A DNA stretch of 64,000 nucleotides from Prevotella multiformis DSM 16608. Lineage in GTDB: Bacteria; Bacteroidota; Bacteroidia; Bacteroidales; Bacteroidaceae. This document shows positions 1 through 8,337 of this stretch, piece by piece. Numbering within the stretch: position 1 is the first letter of the stretch; every line of letters begins with the position of its first letter. A program made the position numbers and the translations under genes. The notes beneath the pieces are model-generated. The model worked only from the letters and a program-made list of their open reading frames with translations. It did no database searches and was not told the origin of the DNA. The stretch is from contig NZ_GL872283.1 of the NCBI RefSeq assembly GCF_000191065.1, positions 488,253-552,252 of the forward strand. Direction: 5' to 3'.

Positions 1-674
1 ATGACGGCATCCACACCGTACCGGTCGAACTTCTCTCGGGCATCCCCGACGTCCTTCACATCGCCGTTGCCGATGACCGGGATATGGATGCGGGGATTCT
101 TCTTCACTTCGCCTATCAGAGTCCAGTCGGCGCTGCCGGTGTACATCTGCGCACGGGTCCGTCCGTGGATTGTCAGGGTCTGGATGCCACAGTCCTGGAG
201 CTGTTCGGCAAGGTCGGTGATGATCAGGTGGTCGTGATCCCAGCCCAGCCGGGTCTTCACCGTGACAGGTACTTTGACCGCCTTGACCACCTCGCGGGTG
301 ATTTCCAGCAGCAGCGGAATGTTCTTCAGCATCCCCGATCCGGCGCCTTTGTTCGCCACTTTCTTTACGGGGCAGCCGAAGTTGATGTCGATTACGTCAG
401 GTCCTGCCTGTTCCACGATCCTGGCGGCTTCGACCATTGAGGCTACATCCCTGCCGTAGATCTGTATGCCGACGGGACGCTCACGGTCGTCGATGACCAT
501 CTTGGAGAGTGTCGACCTGATGCTCCGGATGATCGCATCTGCCGATACGAACTCGGTATAGACCATTGCCGCACCGAACCGTTTGCACATCTTCCGGAAT
601 CCGATGTCCGTCACGTCTTCCATCGGAGCCAGGAACAGGGGGCGTTCCCCGAAATCTATCGTTCCTATTTTCAT
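1..674 (-). CDS. tRNA-dihydrouridine synthase (Dus family), 5' part, runs off the window
   Basis: Flavoprotein that reduces uridine to dihydrouridine in the tRNA D-loop. The first 224 codons are visible, read from an ATG at 674 leftwards with no stop before the window edge. The protein opens with FGERPLFLAPMEDVTDIGFR, the usual FMN-binding start of a Dus TIM barrel. Further in are FGCPVKKV, carrying the catalytic cysteine, and IHGRTRAQMYTG, the family signature after the substrate region. It resembles the DusB group, but the C-terminal part that would separate the subfamilies is missing. No downstream partner can be seen. Confidence 0.9.
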   Translation of the reverse strand, partial: MKIGTIDFGERPLFLAPMEDVTDIGFRKMCKRFGAAMVYTEFVSADAIIRSIRSTLSKMVIDDRERPVGIQIYGRDVASMVEAARIVEQAGPDVIDINFGCPVKKVANKGAGSGMLKNIPLLLEITREVVKAVKVPVTVKTRLGWDHDHLIITDLAEQLQDCGIQTLTIHGRTRAQMYTGSADWTLIGEVKKNPRIHIPVIGNGDVKDVGDAREKFDRYGVDAV

Positions 675-931
675 GGGTGCAAAGGTAAGGAAAAGGCGTT
701 GAAAAATGACAGGATAGAGATATTAAATGTGAACGGCATCGCATCAATGAAGGGAAATGGCGGCAGATGAGCAGGAGAAGGTCGGGGCGGGGAGAGCCCG
801 GCGTGCCGTCCGCATTGCGGTAAGAATGAGTGCAGCCAGAGCCTTGCCCGCAAGGAGCGGCGTATTCCGGCGTCATGCCTGAAGTCCTTCCTGGCTTGCA
901 AGTTTGCAACCCGGTTGCAGAATATAATCCT

Positions 932-939
932 TATCTTTG
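932..939 (+). promoter_or_regulatory. Bacteroidetes -7 element (TATCTTTG) before the P-type ATPase gene
   Basis: TATCTTTG followed by CGCC matches the TAnnTTTG consensus and lies 35 nt before the ATPase start codon. A TTTG lies upstream at 903-906, but the gap of 25 nt is longer than the usual ~20. The rest of the 675-974 interval shows no further gene. Confidence 0.6.
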
Positions 940-974
940 CGCCAGAATAACAGATCAGTAACAGGTTTTGTATT

Positions 975-2852
975 ATGAACAGAAAACTTATAAGAATCAT
1001 TCTCACGGCTGTACTCCTGGCAGGAGCCTGGCTGGTGGAGCAGTCTGCAGGACTTCCCGTGTGGCAGGTGCTGCTTGTTTATCTCGTACCTTACCTGCTC
1101 ATCGGCTATGATGTGCTGGGCGAGGCCATAGAAGGGATCATGGAGGGCGACCCGTTCGATGAGGACTTCCTGATGAGCCTTGCCACGGTCGGCGCATTGC
1201 TGATCGGCTTCCTGCCGGGTGCGGAACCGCAGTTCATAGAGGGGGTGTTCGTCATGCTGTTCTTCCAGCTCGGCGAACTCTTTGAGGATTATGCGGAGGA
1301 CAAGGCGCGTGCCTCTATCTCCGGACTGATGGACATCCGTCCTGACGTGGCATTTGTCGAGCGAGGCGGAAAGACCGACCGCGTAAGTCCGGAGGAGGTG
1401 CGGGTCGGAGAGACGGTCATCGTGAAGCCCGGCGAGAAGATTCCGCTGGACGGAACGGTCCTGGAGGGCTGTTCCAGTCTCAATACCGTCGCACTGACGG
1501 GCGAGAGCATGCCGCGTGACGTGCAGGCGGGGATGGAGGTCGTCTCCGGCTGTGTCAATCTGTCGGGTGTGTTGAAGGTGCGTGTGGCAAAGCCTTTCAG
1601 CGAGTCGACGGCCTCGAAGATCATCCAGCTCGTCGAGCATGCCAGCGAGAACAAGTCGCACAGCGAGTCGTTCATCCGCCGCTTTGCCCGCATCTATACG
1701 CCTGTCGTGGTGCTTTCGGCGCTGGTGCTGGCCTTCCTGCCGCCTTTCTTCTATGACAGTTATGCCGCCGCTTTCGGTACCTGGCTCTACCGGGCGCTGA
1801 CCTTTCTGGTCGTAAGCTGTCCCTGCGCGCTGGTCATCTCCATCCCGCTGGCCTTCTTTGCCGGTATCGGCGGAGCGTCCGGTAAGGGCATCCTGATCAA
1901 GGGCGGGAACTATATGGATGTCCTGGCAAAGCTCTCCACGGTGGTCTTCGACAAGACGGGGACGCTGACACGGGGCACATTCGAGGTCGAGGCGGTTCAT
2001 CCGGAGACCGTCTCCGAGCAGGAACTGCTCCATCTGGCAGCCCATGCAGAGCGTTTCTCCACCCATCCGATCGCCGTCGCCCTCCGTACGGCTTATCCCC
2101 ATGAAGCCGACAGATGTACGGTGGAAGACATACGGGAGACGGCAGGTCAGGGCATCACGGCACGCATCAATGGCAGGACTGTGAGTGTGGGGAACGCCCG
2201 CATGATGCAGTCGCTCGGCATCACGCTCCATCCCTGTACACGCTGTGCAGGCTATGCGGGAACGACGGTCCACGTCGCCATCGACGGCGAATATGCCGGA
2301 CACATCGTCATTTCCGACCAGTTGAAGGAGGATGCTGCCGAGACGATAGAACGGCTGAAGCGGCTCGGAGTGGACAGGACGGTCATGCTGACCGGTGACA
2401 AGGAGGATGTGGCAGCGCTGACAGCGGCGCAGACCAAGGTGTCGGAGTACCATGCCGGGCTGCTCCCTGCCGACAAGGTGAGCCACATCGAGCGGATTCT
2501 GGCGGCGAAGAAGGACGGGGAGACCGTAGCTTTCGTGGGCGACGGCATCAACGATGCGCCGGTCCTGGCACGTGCCGACGTGGGGATTGCCATGGGTGCG
2601 CTGGGCAGTGATGCTGCCATCGAGGCGGCTGATGTCGTGCTGATGGACGACAAGCCCTCGAAGATAGCCCTTGCCATCCGCCTCTCCCGCCGCACGATCT
2701 TCATTGCCCGGGAGAACGCCTGGTTTGCCATCAGCATCAAGGTCGCCGTGCTTGTCCTCGCCACTTTCGGACTGGCGAGCATGGGGATGGCCGTCTTTGC
2801 CGATGTCGGTGTGATGGTTCTTGCCGTCCTCAATGCGATGCGTGCAAGATAA
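975..2852 (+). CDS. zntA: Heavy-metal P1B-type ATPase (Zn/Cd/Co export type)
   Basis: ATP-driven exporter of divalent soft metals in the inner membrane; 625 aa. Visible motifs: TGES in the actuator domain; the metal-binding C282-P283-C284 in a membrane helix; the phosphorylated D326 in DKTGTLT; the STHPIA nucleotide-binding histidine-proline; and GDGINDAP from G522. The CPC motif and the FDEDFLMSLATVGALLIG stretch point to the Zn/Cd/Co subgroup rather than copper. The N-terminal cytoplasmic metal-binding domain (HMA, GMxCxxC) is absent: the chain begins directly with membrane helices, so this is a short form. No metal-responsive regulator is adjacent. Symbol and metal are inferred from family motifs. 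Confidence 0.88.
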   Translation: MNRKLIRIILTAVLLAGAWLVEQSAGLPVWQVLLVYLVPYLLIGYDVLGEAIEGIMEGDPFDEDFLMSLATVGALLIGFLPGAEPQFIEGVFVMLFFQLGELFEDYAEDKARASISGLMDIRPDVAFVERGGKTDRVSPEEVRVGETVIVKPGEKIPLDGTVLEGCSSLNTVALTGESMPRDVQAGMEVVSGCVNLSGVLKVRVAKPFSESTASKIIQLVEHASENKSHSESFIRRFARIYTPVVVLSALVLAFLPPFFYDSYAAAFGTWLYRALTFLVVSCPCALVISIPLAFFAGIGGASGKGILIKGGNYMDVLAKLSTVVFDKTGTLTRGTFEVEAVHPETVSEQELLHLAAHAERFSTHPIAVALRTAYPHEADRCTVEDIRETAGQGITARINGRTVSVGNARMMQSLGITLHPCTRCAGYAGTTVHVAIDGEYAGHIVISDQLKEDAAETIERLKRLGVDRTVMLTGDKEDVAALTAAQTKVSEYHAGLLPADKVSHIERILAAKKDGETVAFVGDGINDAPVLARADVGIAMGALGSDAAIEAADVVLMDDKPSKIALAIRLSRRTIFIARENAWFAISIKVAVLVLATFGLASMGMAVFADVGVMVLAVLNAMRAR

Positions 2853-2990
2853 AAAGCCATGGACGGCGGCGCGCAGTGTACCGTTTCGACCTGACGGGAA
2901 CTCTCCTGTACAGGATAGAGAGCCGTCGGCCTGGTCCATGGGCATGGAGGAGAAAAGGCCTTCCACGTGTGCGGAAGTGCATGAGGGTTC

Positions 2991-3180
2991 TGTCGCTGTC
3001 CGGGAAACGCTTTCCGTATCAGTCGGTCATCAGCCCCTTGCGATATGCGGAATAGTAACGGAAACGCACCTGACGCCCCGCTTTCTGCAGCTGTTCCGGC
3101 GTCTGCCACCCTTCGTGTCGGGTACTGACTTCCCTCGTGCTGATGGCTGTCACCCTTCGTGCTGAGGCTCCGCACGTTTG
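2991..3180 (+). repeat. Dispersed intergenic element, beta type, copy 1, with three 22-bp units
   Basis: Starts with a block containing TTTCCGTATCAGTCGGTC and ends in three consecutive 22-bp units at 3107-3128, 3129-3150 and 3151-3172 (core CACCCTTCGTGCTGAGGC). The same opening block and array recur at 50836-50995 and 56831-56985, in the same orientation. No coding frame is conserved among the three copies. The element lies between the ATPase gene and the end of ddl. Confidence 0.7.
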
Positions 3181-3320
3181 CAATCTGTAACCGGTCCGAG
3201 GGCGGCTCACGGTGAGAATGAGGAAGGACCGCCTGTTGGAAGGAGCTGATGCAGGGATATCCATGCCGTTGAAGGTTTGCCGGACTTCGGTGTTATGGCG
3301 GCTTCTCAATGCCCTGTCTG

Positions 3321-3399
3321 CATGGAAAGAAGAGAGGGTATCAGGCGGCCTGTTGTCCGTTGGGGACAGGCGGTCTGATACCCTCTCTTGTCTTCCATG
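3321..3399 (-). terminator. Long hairpin downstream of ddl
   Basis: The arms 3321-3344 and 3375-3399 pair over about 24 bp with one bulge. The core AGAGAGGGTATCAG at 3331-3344 matches CTGATACCCTCTCT at 3375-3388 exactly, and the intervening bases CCTGT/ACAGG can extend the stem. It sits 50 bp past the ddl stop and could end transcription from either direction. The T-run on either side is weak, so the terminator role is inferred from position and stem strength. Confidence 0.6.
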
Positions 3400-3448
3400 T
3401 CTGCCGACGGACTGCATCTGCGTTTCCGGCGGCGGATGTCCGGCAGGA

Positions 3449-4447
3449 CTATTTGAACTGGTTTTCCACGATTTCGCTCAGCACCTCCTTGATGTCCAGG
3501 CCTGCCGCCCGCACCTGCTGCGGGATGAAACTGGTGGCGGTCATTCCCGGTGTGGTGTTGATTTCCAGCATATTGACCACGTCCTCGCCGTCTTTGTCTT
3601 TCGAGATGATGTAATCGATGCGGATGATGCCGTTGGCATGCAGGATGTCGTAGATACGGCTTGTCTCGGCAGCCACACGTGCGGCGGTCTCCGGCGACAT
3701 ACGTGCCGGGGTGATTTCCTGCACCTGTCCGTTGTATTTGGCATTGTAGTCGAAGAACTCGTTGCTCGTCACTACCTCCGTCGCCGGGAACACGACAGCC
3801 TTCTCCTTCGTCTTGTAAACTCCCTGGGAGATTTCCATTCCGTCCATGAACCCTTCTATCATCACCTCGTTGCTTTCCATGAAAGCCACCCGGAGGGCCG
3901 GTGCCAGCTGGTCGGCATTCTTCACTTTTGACACGCCGAAGCTGCTGCCGTCGGCGGCAGGCTTCACGAAGCACGGCATGCCGAGCCGCTTCTCGATTTC
4001 CGCCTCATTGTAAGGTTCGCCGCGGCGGAGCAGGATGCTGTCGGCCACCTTCACGCCGAAGCCGCGCAGGTAATTGTTGAGCACGAATTTGTCGAAGGTC
4101 ATCGCCTCGACAAGTACGCCGCTGGTGGAATAGGGGAGATGGATGAGGTCGAAGTAGCCCTGCATGACCCCGTTCTCTCCCGGCTGGCCGTGGATGGTGA
4201 TGTAGGCGTAGTCAAACTCCCTGCGCCTGCCGTTCTCGACAAACGAAAAGTCGTTCTTGTCGATGGGCGCAAGGCTTCTGTCAGGCAGTTCGACATGCCA
4301 GTCGATACCTTTCACATCTACTATGTATATGTTGTAACGCTCCTTGTCGAAGAAGGAGTACAGTCCCTGCCCTGAGCGCATGGATACATCGTGTTCTGAA
4401 GAGTCGCCGCCGCATACGATGGCGATTGTCCGCTTGGAATCTTTCAT
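3449..4447 (-). CDS. ddl: D-alanine--D-alanine ligase
   Basis: Cytoplasmic ATP-grasp enzyme that joins two D-alanines for peptidoglycan precursor synthesis; 332 aa, a normal length. The N-terminus IAIVCGGDSSEHDVSMRSGQ is the Ddl N-lobe with the conserved SEHDVS. ATP-grasp hallmarks follow: PCFVKPAADGSSFGVSKV, then IRIDYIISKDKDGEDVVNMLEINTTPG split into two recognisable blocks, IRIDYI and LEINTTPGMT, which hold the metal ligands. It is the last gene of a minus-strand set PASTA protein, rluD, ddl; the gap from rluD is about 150 bp, so it may also have its own start signal. A strong hairpin follows. Confidence 0.95.
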   Translation of the reverse strand: MKDSKRTIAIVCGGDSSEHDVSMRSGQGLYSFFDKERYNIYIVDVKGIDWHVELPDRSLAPIDKNDFSFVENGRRREFDYAYITIHGQPGENGVMQGYFDLIHLPYSTSGVLVEAMTFDKFVLNNYLRGFGVKVADSILLRRGEPYNEAEIEKRLGMPCFVKPAADGSSFGVSKVKNADQLAPALRVAFMESNEVMIEGFMDGMEISQGVYKTKEKAVVFPATEVVTSNEFFDYNAKYNGQVQEITPARMSPETAARVAAETSRIYDILHANGIIRIDYIISKDKDGEDVVNMLEINTTPGMTATSFIPQQVRAAGLDIKEVLSEIVENQFK

Positions 4448-4597
4448 TGTGTTGTTTTTATTTTTATGGATGGGGATGCCATGAATGCCGGCAGGTGTCT
4501 TCTTCGCATCGGAACCGGATGCCTTCCGCGATGCTGCCGCGCCGGGTTCTGCCGGTGTCGTCAGCCCGGTCCGGCCGGATTTTCCCCGATACAGTTG

Positions 4598-5692
4598 TCA
4601 ATCATCGGCCTTCAGCTGTCCGCTGATAAATCCTCTCCATTTTGCAAGCAGTGAGGAAAGGTCCTCGGGCAGGTCGCTGGTGAAGTTCATCTGTTCGCCC
4701 GTGACGGGATGGACGAAGCCCAGCGTGCGTGCGTGCAGTGCCTGGCGGCTGCAGCAGGCGAGACAGTTGCGGATGAATGCCTTGTAGGAACTCGACCGCT
4801 GTCCCCGCAGGATTTCGGTCCCGCCGTAGCGTTCGTCGCCGAACAGCGGGTGTCCGATGTGCTTCATGTGGGCACGGATCTGGTGTGTCCTGCCTGTCTC
4901 GAGGATGCACTCGATGAGTGTCGTATAGCCGAAACGCTCGAGGACACGGTAGTGTGTCACGGCATGTTTCCCCGTTTCGGAGCCGGGAGGGAAGACCGTC
5001 ATGCGGAGCCTGTCCCTCGGATCCCGGGCGATGTTGCCTTCTATCCGTCCCTCGTCTTCCGTGAAGTTGCCCCATACGAGGGCATTGTAACTGCGGTGTG
5101 TCGTCTTGTTGAAGAACTGCTTTCCCAGTGCTGTCTTCGCATCAGGCGTCTTTGCGACAACGAGCAGTCCGCTGGTGTCCTTGTCTATCCTGTGTACCAG
5201 CCCCACCTCCGGATCATTCGGATCGAAGGCCGGCATGTCTCTCAGATGCCAGGCGACGGCATTGATCAGCGTGCCGTGGAAGTTGCCTGCGCCGGGATGA
5301 ACGACAAGTCCGGCAGGCTTGTTGATGACCATCAGCACCGTATCCTCGTAGACGATATCCAAAGGGATGTCTTCCGCCTCGATGGTGTTGTCGTGCTTCG
5401 GACGGTCGAGCATCAGTGTGATGACATCCTCCGGCCGCACCTTGTAGTTGCTCTTCACCGGAGAACCGTTCACATGGATGAATCCTGCGTCGGCGGCTTT
5501 CTGGATGCGGTTGCGGCTGGAATGCTGCATCCGCTCAAAGAGGAACTTGTCGATTCTGACAGGTACCTGCCCTTTGTCGACGGCGACCCGGAAGTGCTCA
5601 TACAATCCGCCGTCCGCCTCCTCATCCGCCTCTGCGCCGAGGAGGTCGCCGGCCAGTTCGTCGTCGTATAGCGTTTCTTCGTCAGTTGTCAT
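4598..5692 (-). CDS. rluD: 23S rRNA pseudouridine synthase, RluD type
   Basis: Isomerises uridines in 23S rRNA helix 69 in the RluD family; 364 aa. An acidic N-terminal extension (about 30 residues rich in D/E) precedes an S4 RNA-binding domain (VRIDKFLFERMQHSSRNRIQ, around residues 40-100). The catalytic domain contains VHRIDKDTSGLLVVAKT, with the catalytic aspartate, and later RTHQIRAHMKHIGHPLFGDE. The gene starts only 6 bp after the stop of the PASTA-domain gene, so the two are almost certainly co-transcribed. Assignment to RluD rather than RluC rests on the overall pattern and on the ddl neighbour, an arrangement common in Bacteroidetes. Confidence 0.93.
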   Translation of the reverse strand: MTTDEETLYDDELAGDLLGAEADEEADGGLYEHFRVAVDKGQVPVRIDKFLFERMQHSSRNRIQKAADAGFIHVNGSPVKSNYKVRPEDVITLMLDRPKHDNTIEAEDIPLDIVYEDTVLMVINKPAGLVVHPGAGNFHGTLINAVAWHLRDMPAFDPNDPEVGLVHRIDKDTSGLLVVAKTPDAKTALGKQFFNKTTHRSYNALVWGNFTEDEGRIEGNIARDPRDRLRMTVFPPGSETGKHAVTHYRVLERFGYTTLIECILETGRTHQIRAHMKHIGHPLFGDERYGGTEILRGQRSSSYKAFIRNCLACCSRQALHARTLGFVHPVTGEQMNFTSDLPEDLSSLLAKWRGFISGQLKADD

Positions 5693-5698
5693 GTGTCT

Positions 5699-6478
5699 TT
5701 ACTCTGTAGGTTTCGGTGAGGACGGGTCGGCGGGAAGCCCGGAGGAGGGGCCGGAGGCCGGTCTGCCGGCTCCCGGCTTGCCCCGTTCGTCCTTTATCTC
5801 GTTGCCGTTCTCGTCGACGGGGACCTCCACGTACTCCTCCACTTCATCGTATTTCGGCATTTTCTCTTCTACCTCTACATCCTCGTATTGCGGCTCGTTC
5901 AGTCCCGCCGTGTCGCTGATTTCACGTGTGCCGTCGCCTACCTGCAGGACAATGACCGCATCCGACGGCACGCGGTCGCCCGCCTGTACGTGCCTGCCAT
6001 TGACGAGGATGCCGTAGATCCAGTCTTTCTCGCCCGGTATGTATTCGGGTTCTCCCACCTTGAAGCCCATGGAGAGCAGCTGCGCCTGTGCCTCGCGGAG
6101 CGAGTTGTTGTCGATGATGTCGGGGATGACGAGCGACGGTGCGCTGGCGGCGTTGACGGTCACATAGATCACATGGGTGGACTTGATGCGCTTGCCGCCC
6201 GCCGGCGACTGTTCGAGAATGCAGTCCGGCGGCAGTTCCTTTACATATCCGGTATCGGTCACTTCTATCGTCAGTCCCATCTTGTCCATGATGTCGACCG
6301 CCTCGTCGTACTGCTTGTGGACGACGTCCGGCACCACGATGGATTCGCCGTGATGGGTATAGAAGTCGAGGCCGAACCTGACTCCTATTGCCAGCAACAG
6401 CACAAGGATGACGATGGCAAGGATATTGCCCCAGACATACGTGCTGTTGAATTTATGGAAGAATTCTCTTGCTGTCAT
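5699..6478 (-). CDS. Membrane-anchored PASTA-domain protein
   Basis: 259 aa with a short cytoplasmic N-terminus, one membrane helix (about residues 18-37, ILAIVILVLLLAIGVRFGL) and an extracytoplasmic part with PASTA repeats starting at VPDVVHKQYDEAVDIM, VIPDIIDNNSLREAQAQL and a third weaker one. PASTA domains bind peptidoglycan or beta-lactam-like ligands in kinases and PBPs; here there is no kinase or transpeptidase domain, so it is probably a wall-sensing or scaffold protein. The C-terminal 70 residues are acidic and then proline/glycine-rich. It leads the rluD-ddl set. Specific function unknown. Confidence 0.85.
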   Translation of the reverse strand: MTAREFFHKFNSTYVWGNILAIVILVLLLAIGVRFGLDFYTHHGESIVVPDVVHKQYDEAVDIMDKMGLTIEVTDTGYVKELPPDCILEQSPAGGKRIKSTHVIYVTVNAASAPSLVIPDIIDNNSLREAQAQLLSMGFKVGEPEYIPGEKDWIYGILVNGRHVQAGDRVPSDAVIVLQVGDGTREISDTAGLNEPQYEDVEVEEKMPKYDEVEEYVEVPVDENGNEIKDERGKPGAGRPASGPSSGLPADPSSPKPTE

Positions 6479-6484
6479 TCAAAT

Positions 6485-6556
6485 TGTTTGCTTGTCGGTC
6501 CGCCAGCCGGTCCGCCCGTCCGCCAGTCGGTCTGCCGGCCAGTCGGTCCGCCGGCG
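6485..6556. repeat. GC-rich microrepeat directly upstream of the PASTA gene start
   Basis: About 70 bp made from variants of CGGTCCGCCAG (for example CGGTCCGCCAGC, CAGTCGGTCTGCCGG, CAGTCGGTCCGCCGG). It ends only a few bases before the start codon of the minus-strand PASTA gene, so it would lie in the 5' untranslated region or overlap the promoter. Confidence 0.6.
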
Positions 6557-6583
6557 CATCTCACTATATCGGGACAAAGTTAG

Positions 6584-6631
6584 ATAAAAAAACGGAAAGA
6601 AGCAAAGAATAGTCTCTACTTCTTTCCGTTT
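6584..6631 (-). terminator. Rho-independent terminator of rpmH
   Basis: The arms AAACGGAAAGAAG (from 6590) and CTTCTTTCCGTTT (ending 6631) pair perfectly over 13 bp. On the minus strand the stem is followed by a run of seven T. It lies about 40 bp after the rpmH stop. Confidence 0.85.
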
Positions 6632-6669
6632 CCGCATGAAATCCCATAGAGGGGAATGCGCGCTCTTCC

Positions 6670-6825
6670 TTACTTTCCGTGGTGCTCGTCAGACACTGTT
6701 AACTTCTTGCGACCCTTGGCACGACGGGCAGCCAGTACACGACGGCCGTTCTTTGTTGTCATTCTCTCGCGGAAACCGTGCTTGTTTACACGGCGACGGT
6801 TGTGCGGCTGAAATGTTCTTTTCAT
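6670..6825 (-). CDS. rpmH: 50S ribosomal protein L34
   Basis: Small basic protein of the large ribosomal subunit; 51 aa, read from ATG at 6825 to TAA at 6670. The sequence contains [38 protein letters not shown] and [12 protein letters not shown], near-identical to the L34 consensus. It stands alone here, with its own promoter and terminator; rnpA and dnaA, which flank rpmH in many other phyla, are not adjacent. Confidence 0.98.
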   Translation of the reverse strand: MKRTFQPHNRRRVNKHGFRERMTTKNGRRVLAARRAKGRKKLTVSDEHHGK

Positions 6826-6905
6826 CTTCTTGTCCTATTTTATTGTTGTTTTTATCGTTGATGTACGTGTGGCCGGCAGTAAGGGGAGTCTGCCGTTACG
6901 GGCTG

Positions 6906-6913
6906 CAAAATTA
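6906..6913 (-). promoter_or_regulatory. -7 element of rpmH (TAATTTTG on minus strand)
   Basis: The minus strand reads TAATTTTGC, a match to TAnnTTTG, 81 bp before the rpmH start. It is back-to-back with the efp promoter at 6988, giving a divergent promoter region. Confidence 0.75.
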
Positions 6914-6987
6914 CTTAATCTTTTTGAATTAACCAAGGAAACGGTGTTTTTTACGTCTGTTATTTATGTTTTTTTCTATATTTTCCG

Positions 6988-6995
6988 TAACTTTG
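6988..6995 (+). promoter_or_regulatory. -7 element of efp (TAACTTTG)
   Basis: TAACTTTGC matches the Bacteroidetes consensus. A weak -33 match (TTATG) lies 19-20 nt upstream. The distance to the efp ATG is 58 bp. Confidence 0.8.
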
Positions 6996-7053
6996 CACCG
7001 CATTAGCGAGACTGTACCGTATAAAAAAGTAACAAATTAGATATTAACAGATT

Positions 7054-7620
7054 ATGATTAATTCACAGGAAATCAAGATCGGAACATGTATTCGTCTTGA
7101 TGGCAAGATTTGGACTTGCATCGACTTCCAGCACCGCAAGCCGGGCAAGGGTAACACCGTTATGATCACGAAGCTGAAGAATGTGTCCGACGGCCGCGTG
7201 CTGGAGCGTACGTTCCAGGTAGGCTTCAAGCTCGAGGATGTGCGCGTGGAGCGTCGTCCCTACCAGTATCTGTACCAGGATGCTACGGGCTACATCTTCA
7301 TGAACCAGGAGACGTTCGAGCAGATTCCTATCCCTAAGCACCAGATCACGGGGTCTGACTACATGAAGGAGGGAGATGTGGTAGAAGTCGTTACGGATAC
7401 CTCTGACGGCACGATTCTCCTGGCCGAGATGCCGGTCAAGACGACCGTGACCATCGCCCACAGCGAGCCGGGCATCAAGGGCAATACGGCTACCAACGCC
7501 ACCAAGCCGGCGACGCTTGAGACGGGGGCTGTTGTCCGTGTGCCGCTTTTCATCAATGAGGGTGAAGTGATCCAGATCGACACCCGCGACGGCAGTTATC
7601 TGGGTCGTGTGAACTCCTAA
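7054..7620 (+). CDS. efp: Translation elongation factor P
   Basis: Relieves ribosome stalling at polyproline by binding between the P and E sites; 188 aa, standard length. It begins MINSQEIKIGTCIRLDGKIW and has the KOW-like N-domain with the loop RKPGKGNTVMITK, where the residue at the loop tip (Lys in KPGKGN) is the usual modification position. OB-type domains II and III follow, ending IQIDTRDGSYLGRVNS, a typical EF-P C-terminus. No lysine-modifying gene (epmA/epmB) is nearby. Confidence 0.97.
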   Translation: MINSQEIKIGTCIRLDGKIWTCIDFQHRKPGKGNTVMITKLKNVSDGRVLERTFQVGFKLEDVRVERRPYQYLYQDATGYIFMNQETFEQIPIPKHQITGSDYMKEGDVVEVVTDTSDGTILLAEMPVKTTVTIAHSEPGIKGNTATNATKPATLETGAVVRVPLFINEGEVIQIDTRDGSYLGRVNS

Positions 7621-7775
7621 GACGCTCTCCAGGATTCTCCTTGGGCGGTTCTTCGCCTTCCAGGCGGACGGATTCTGCCTTCTTCTGGGTAGCGCATGGC
7701 AGGCTGTGTAGCTGGTACGGAAAGGGCAGAAAAAGCCTTCTGGAAGCTGAAAGGGAGCAGAAGGATTGGCGGGCT

Positions 7776-7801
7776 CCGCATACCGGCATGCCGGTATGCG
7801 G
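7776..7801. repeat. 26-bp perfect palindrome
   Basis: Self-complementary over 26 bases with no spacer (CCGCATACCGGCA then its reverse complement). It lies 155 bp past efp in a gene-free stretch (7621-8524). Confidence 0.8.
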
Positions 7802-7861
7802 ACTTTCGGAGAATGCCTTGACACGCACCGTCTGCGGAAAAGGCAGGCCGTTCCGATTCAT

Positions 7862-7906
7862 AGAAAGAGGATGTATCAGACTTTCTGTCTGATACATCCT
7901 CTTTCT
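7862..7906 (+). terminator. Perfect 20-bp stem hairpin
   Basis: The arms 7862-7881 and 7887-7906 are exact reverse complements with a 5-nt loop. The stem is followed by TTATTCCTG on the plus strand. It may be the real end of the efp transcript. Its core GTATCAG/CTGATAC recalls the hairpin at 3331-3388. Confidence 0.65.
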
Positions 7907-7940
7907 TTATTCCTGTCACATACAAAGTCCGTCCCGTCGG

Positions 7941-8081
7941 CCGGGAATCCTGTTCCCGGGCTTCGGGAATGTCGTTCCCAAGGCTTGGGAATCCTGTTCC
8001 CAACCGGTTGGGAACAGGATTCCCTGCAGTGTCCATGCTTTTGGCTGACTGCTTTCTTTTCTTGTTTTTAGACTCGGCTGG
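7941..8081 (+). repeat. 22-bp array, gamma type, copy A, with conserved tail
   Basis: GGGAA blocks start at 7943, 7965, 7987 and 8010, so the spacing is 22, 22 and 23 bp; each unit is a near-palindrome of the form GGGAATCCTGTTCCC. After the array comes a ~43-bp tail at 8039-8081 (TTTTGGCTGACTGCTTT ... TCGGCTGG). The tail recurs at 10921-10960 and, after a second such array, at 37335-37374. Confidence 0.75.
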
Positions 8082-8329
8082 CAGATTGAATGCTTATATG
8101 GTGTTCGGAAAGGAGGGCCTCGAATGCAAATGACGCGGTGTCGATTTCCTCTATGCCCGCCGCTGCGGTGACAGGCACGGAACGGCATGATGTCACTGTG
8201 CTGATGACCTTGGTTCAGACAGCAGACATCCAGACGGCGGCTACCGGTTCGTCCAGCCCGGTGCGCTTAAAATCGTCCATCCCATTAGGAAATACCACCA
8301 TAAGGGACGATGTTCTCATATTTTATTGC

Positions 8330-8337
8330 TATCTTTG
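8330..8337 (+). promoter_or_regulatory. Possible promoter (TATCTTTG) and short inverted repeat before the GmrSD-like gene
   Basis: TATCTTTG matches the -7 consensus. Downstream, an 8-bp inverted repeat TTTTCACC (8369-8376) / GGTGAAAA (8385-8392) lies in the ~190-nt leader before the start codon at 8525 and could be a hairpin or an operator. From about 8290 the base composition becomes clearly AT-richer. Confidence 0.45.

Noticed and set aside
873..2966. 697-codon open frame on the minus strand opposite the P-ATPase
   Set aside because: It mirrors the ATPase codons, has no recognisable domain, and is a by-product of GC-rich third positions.
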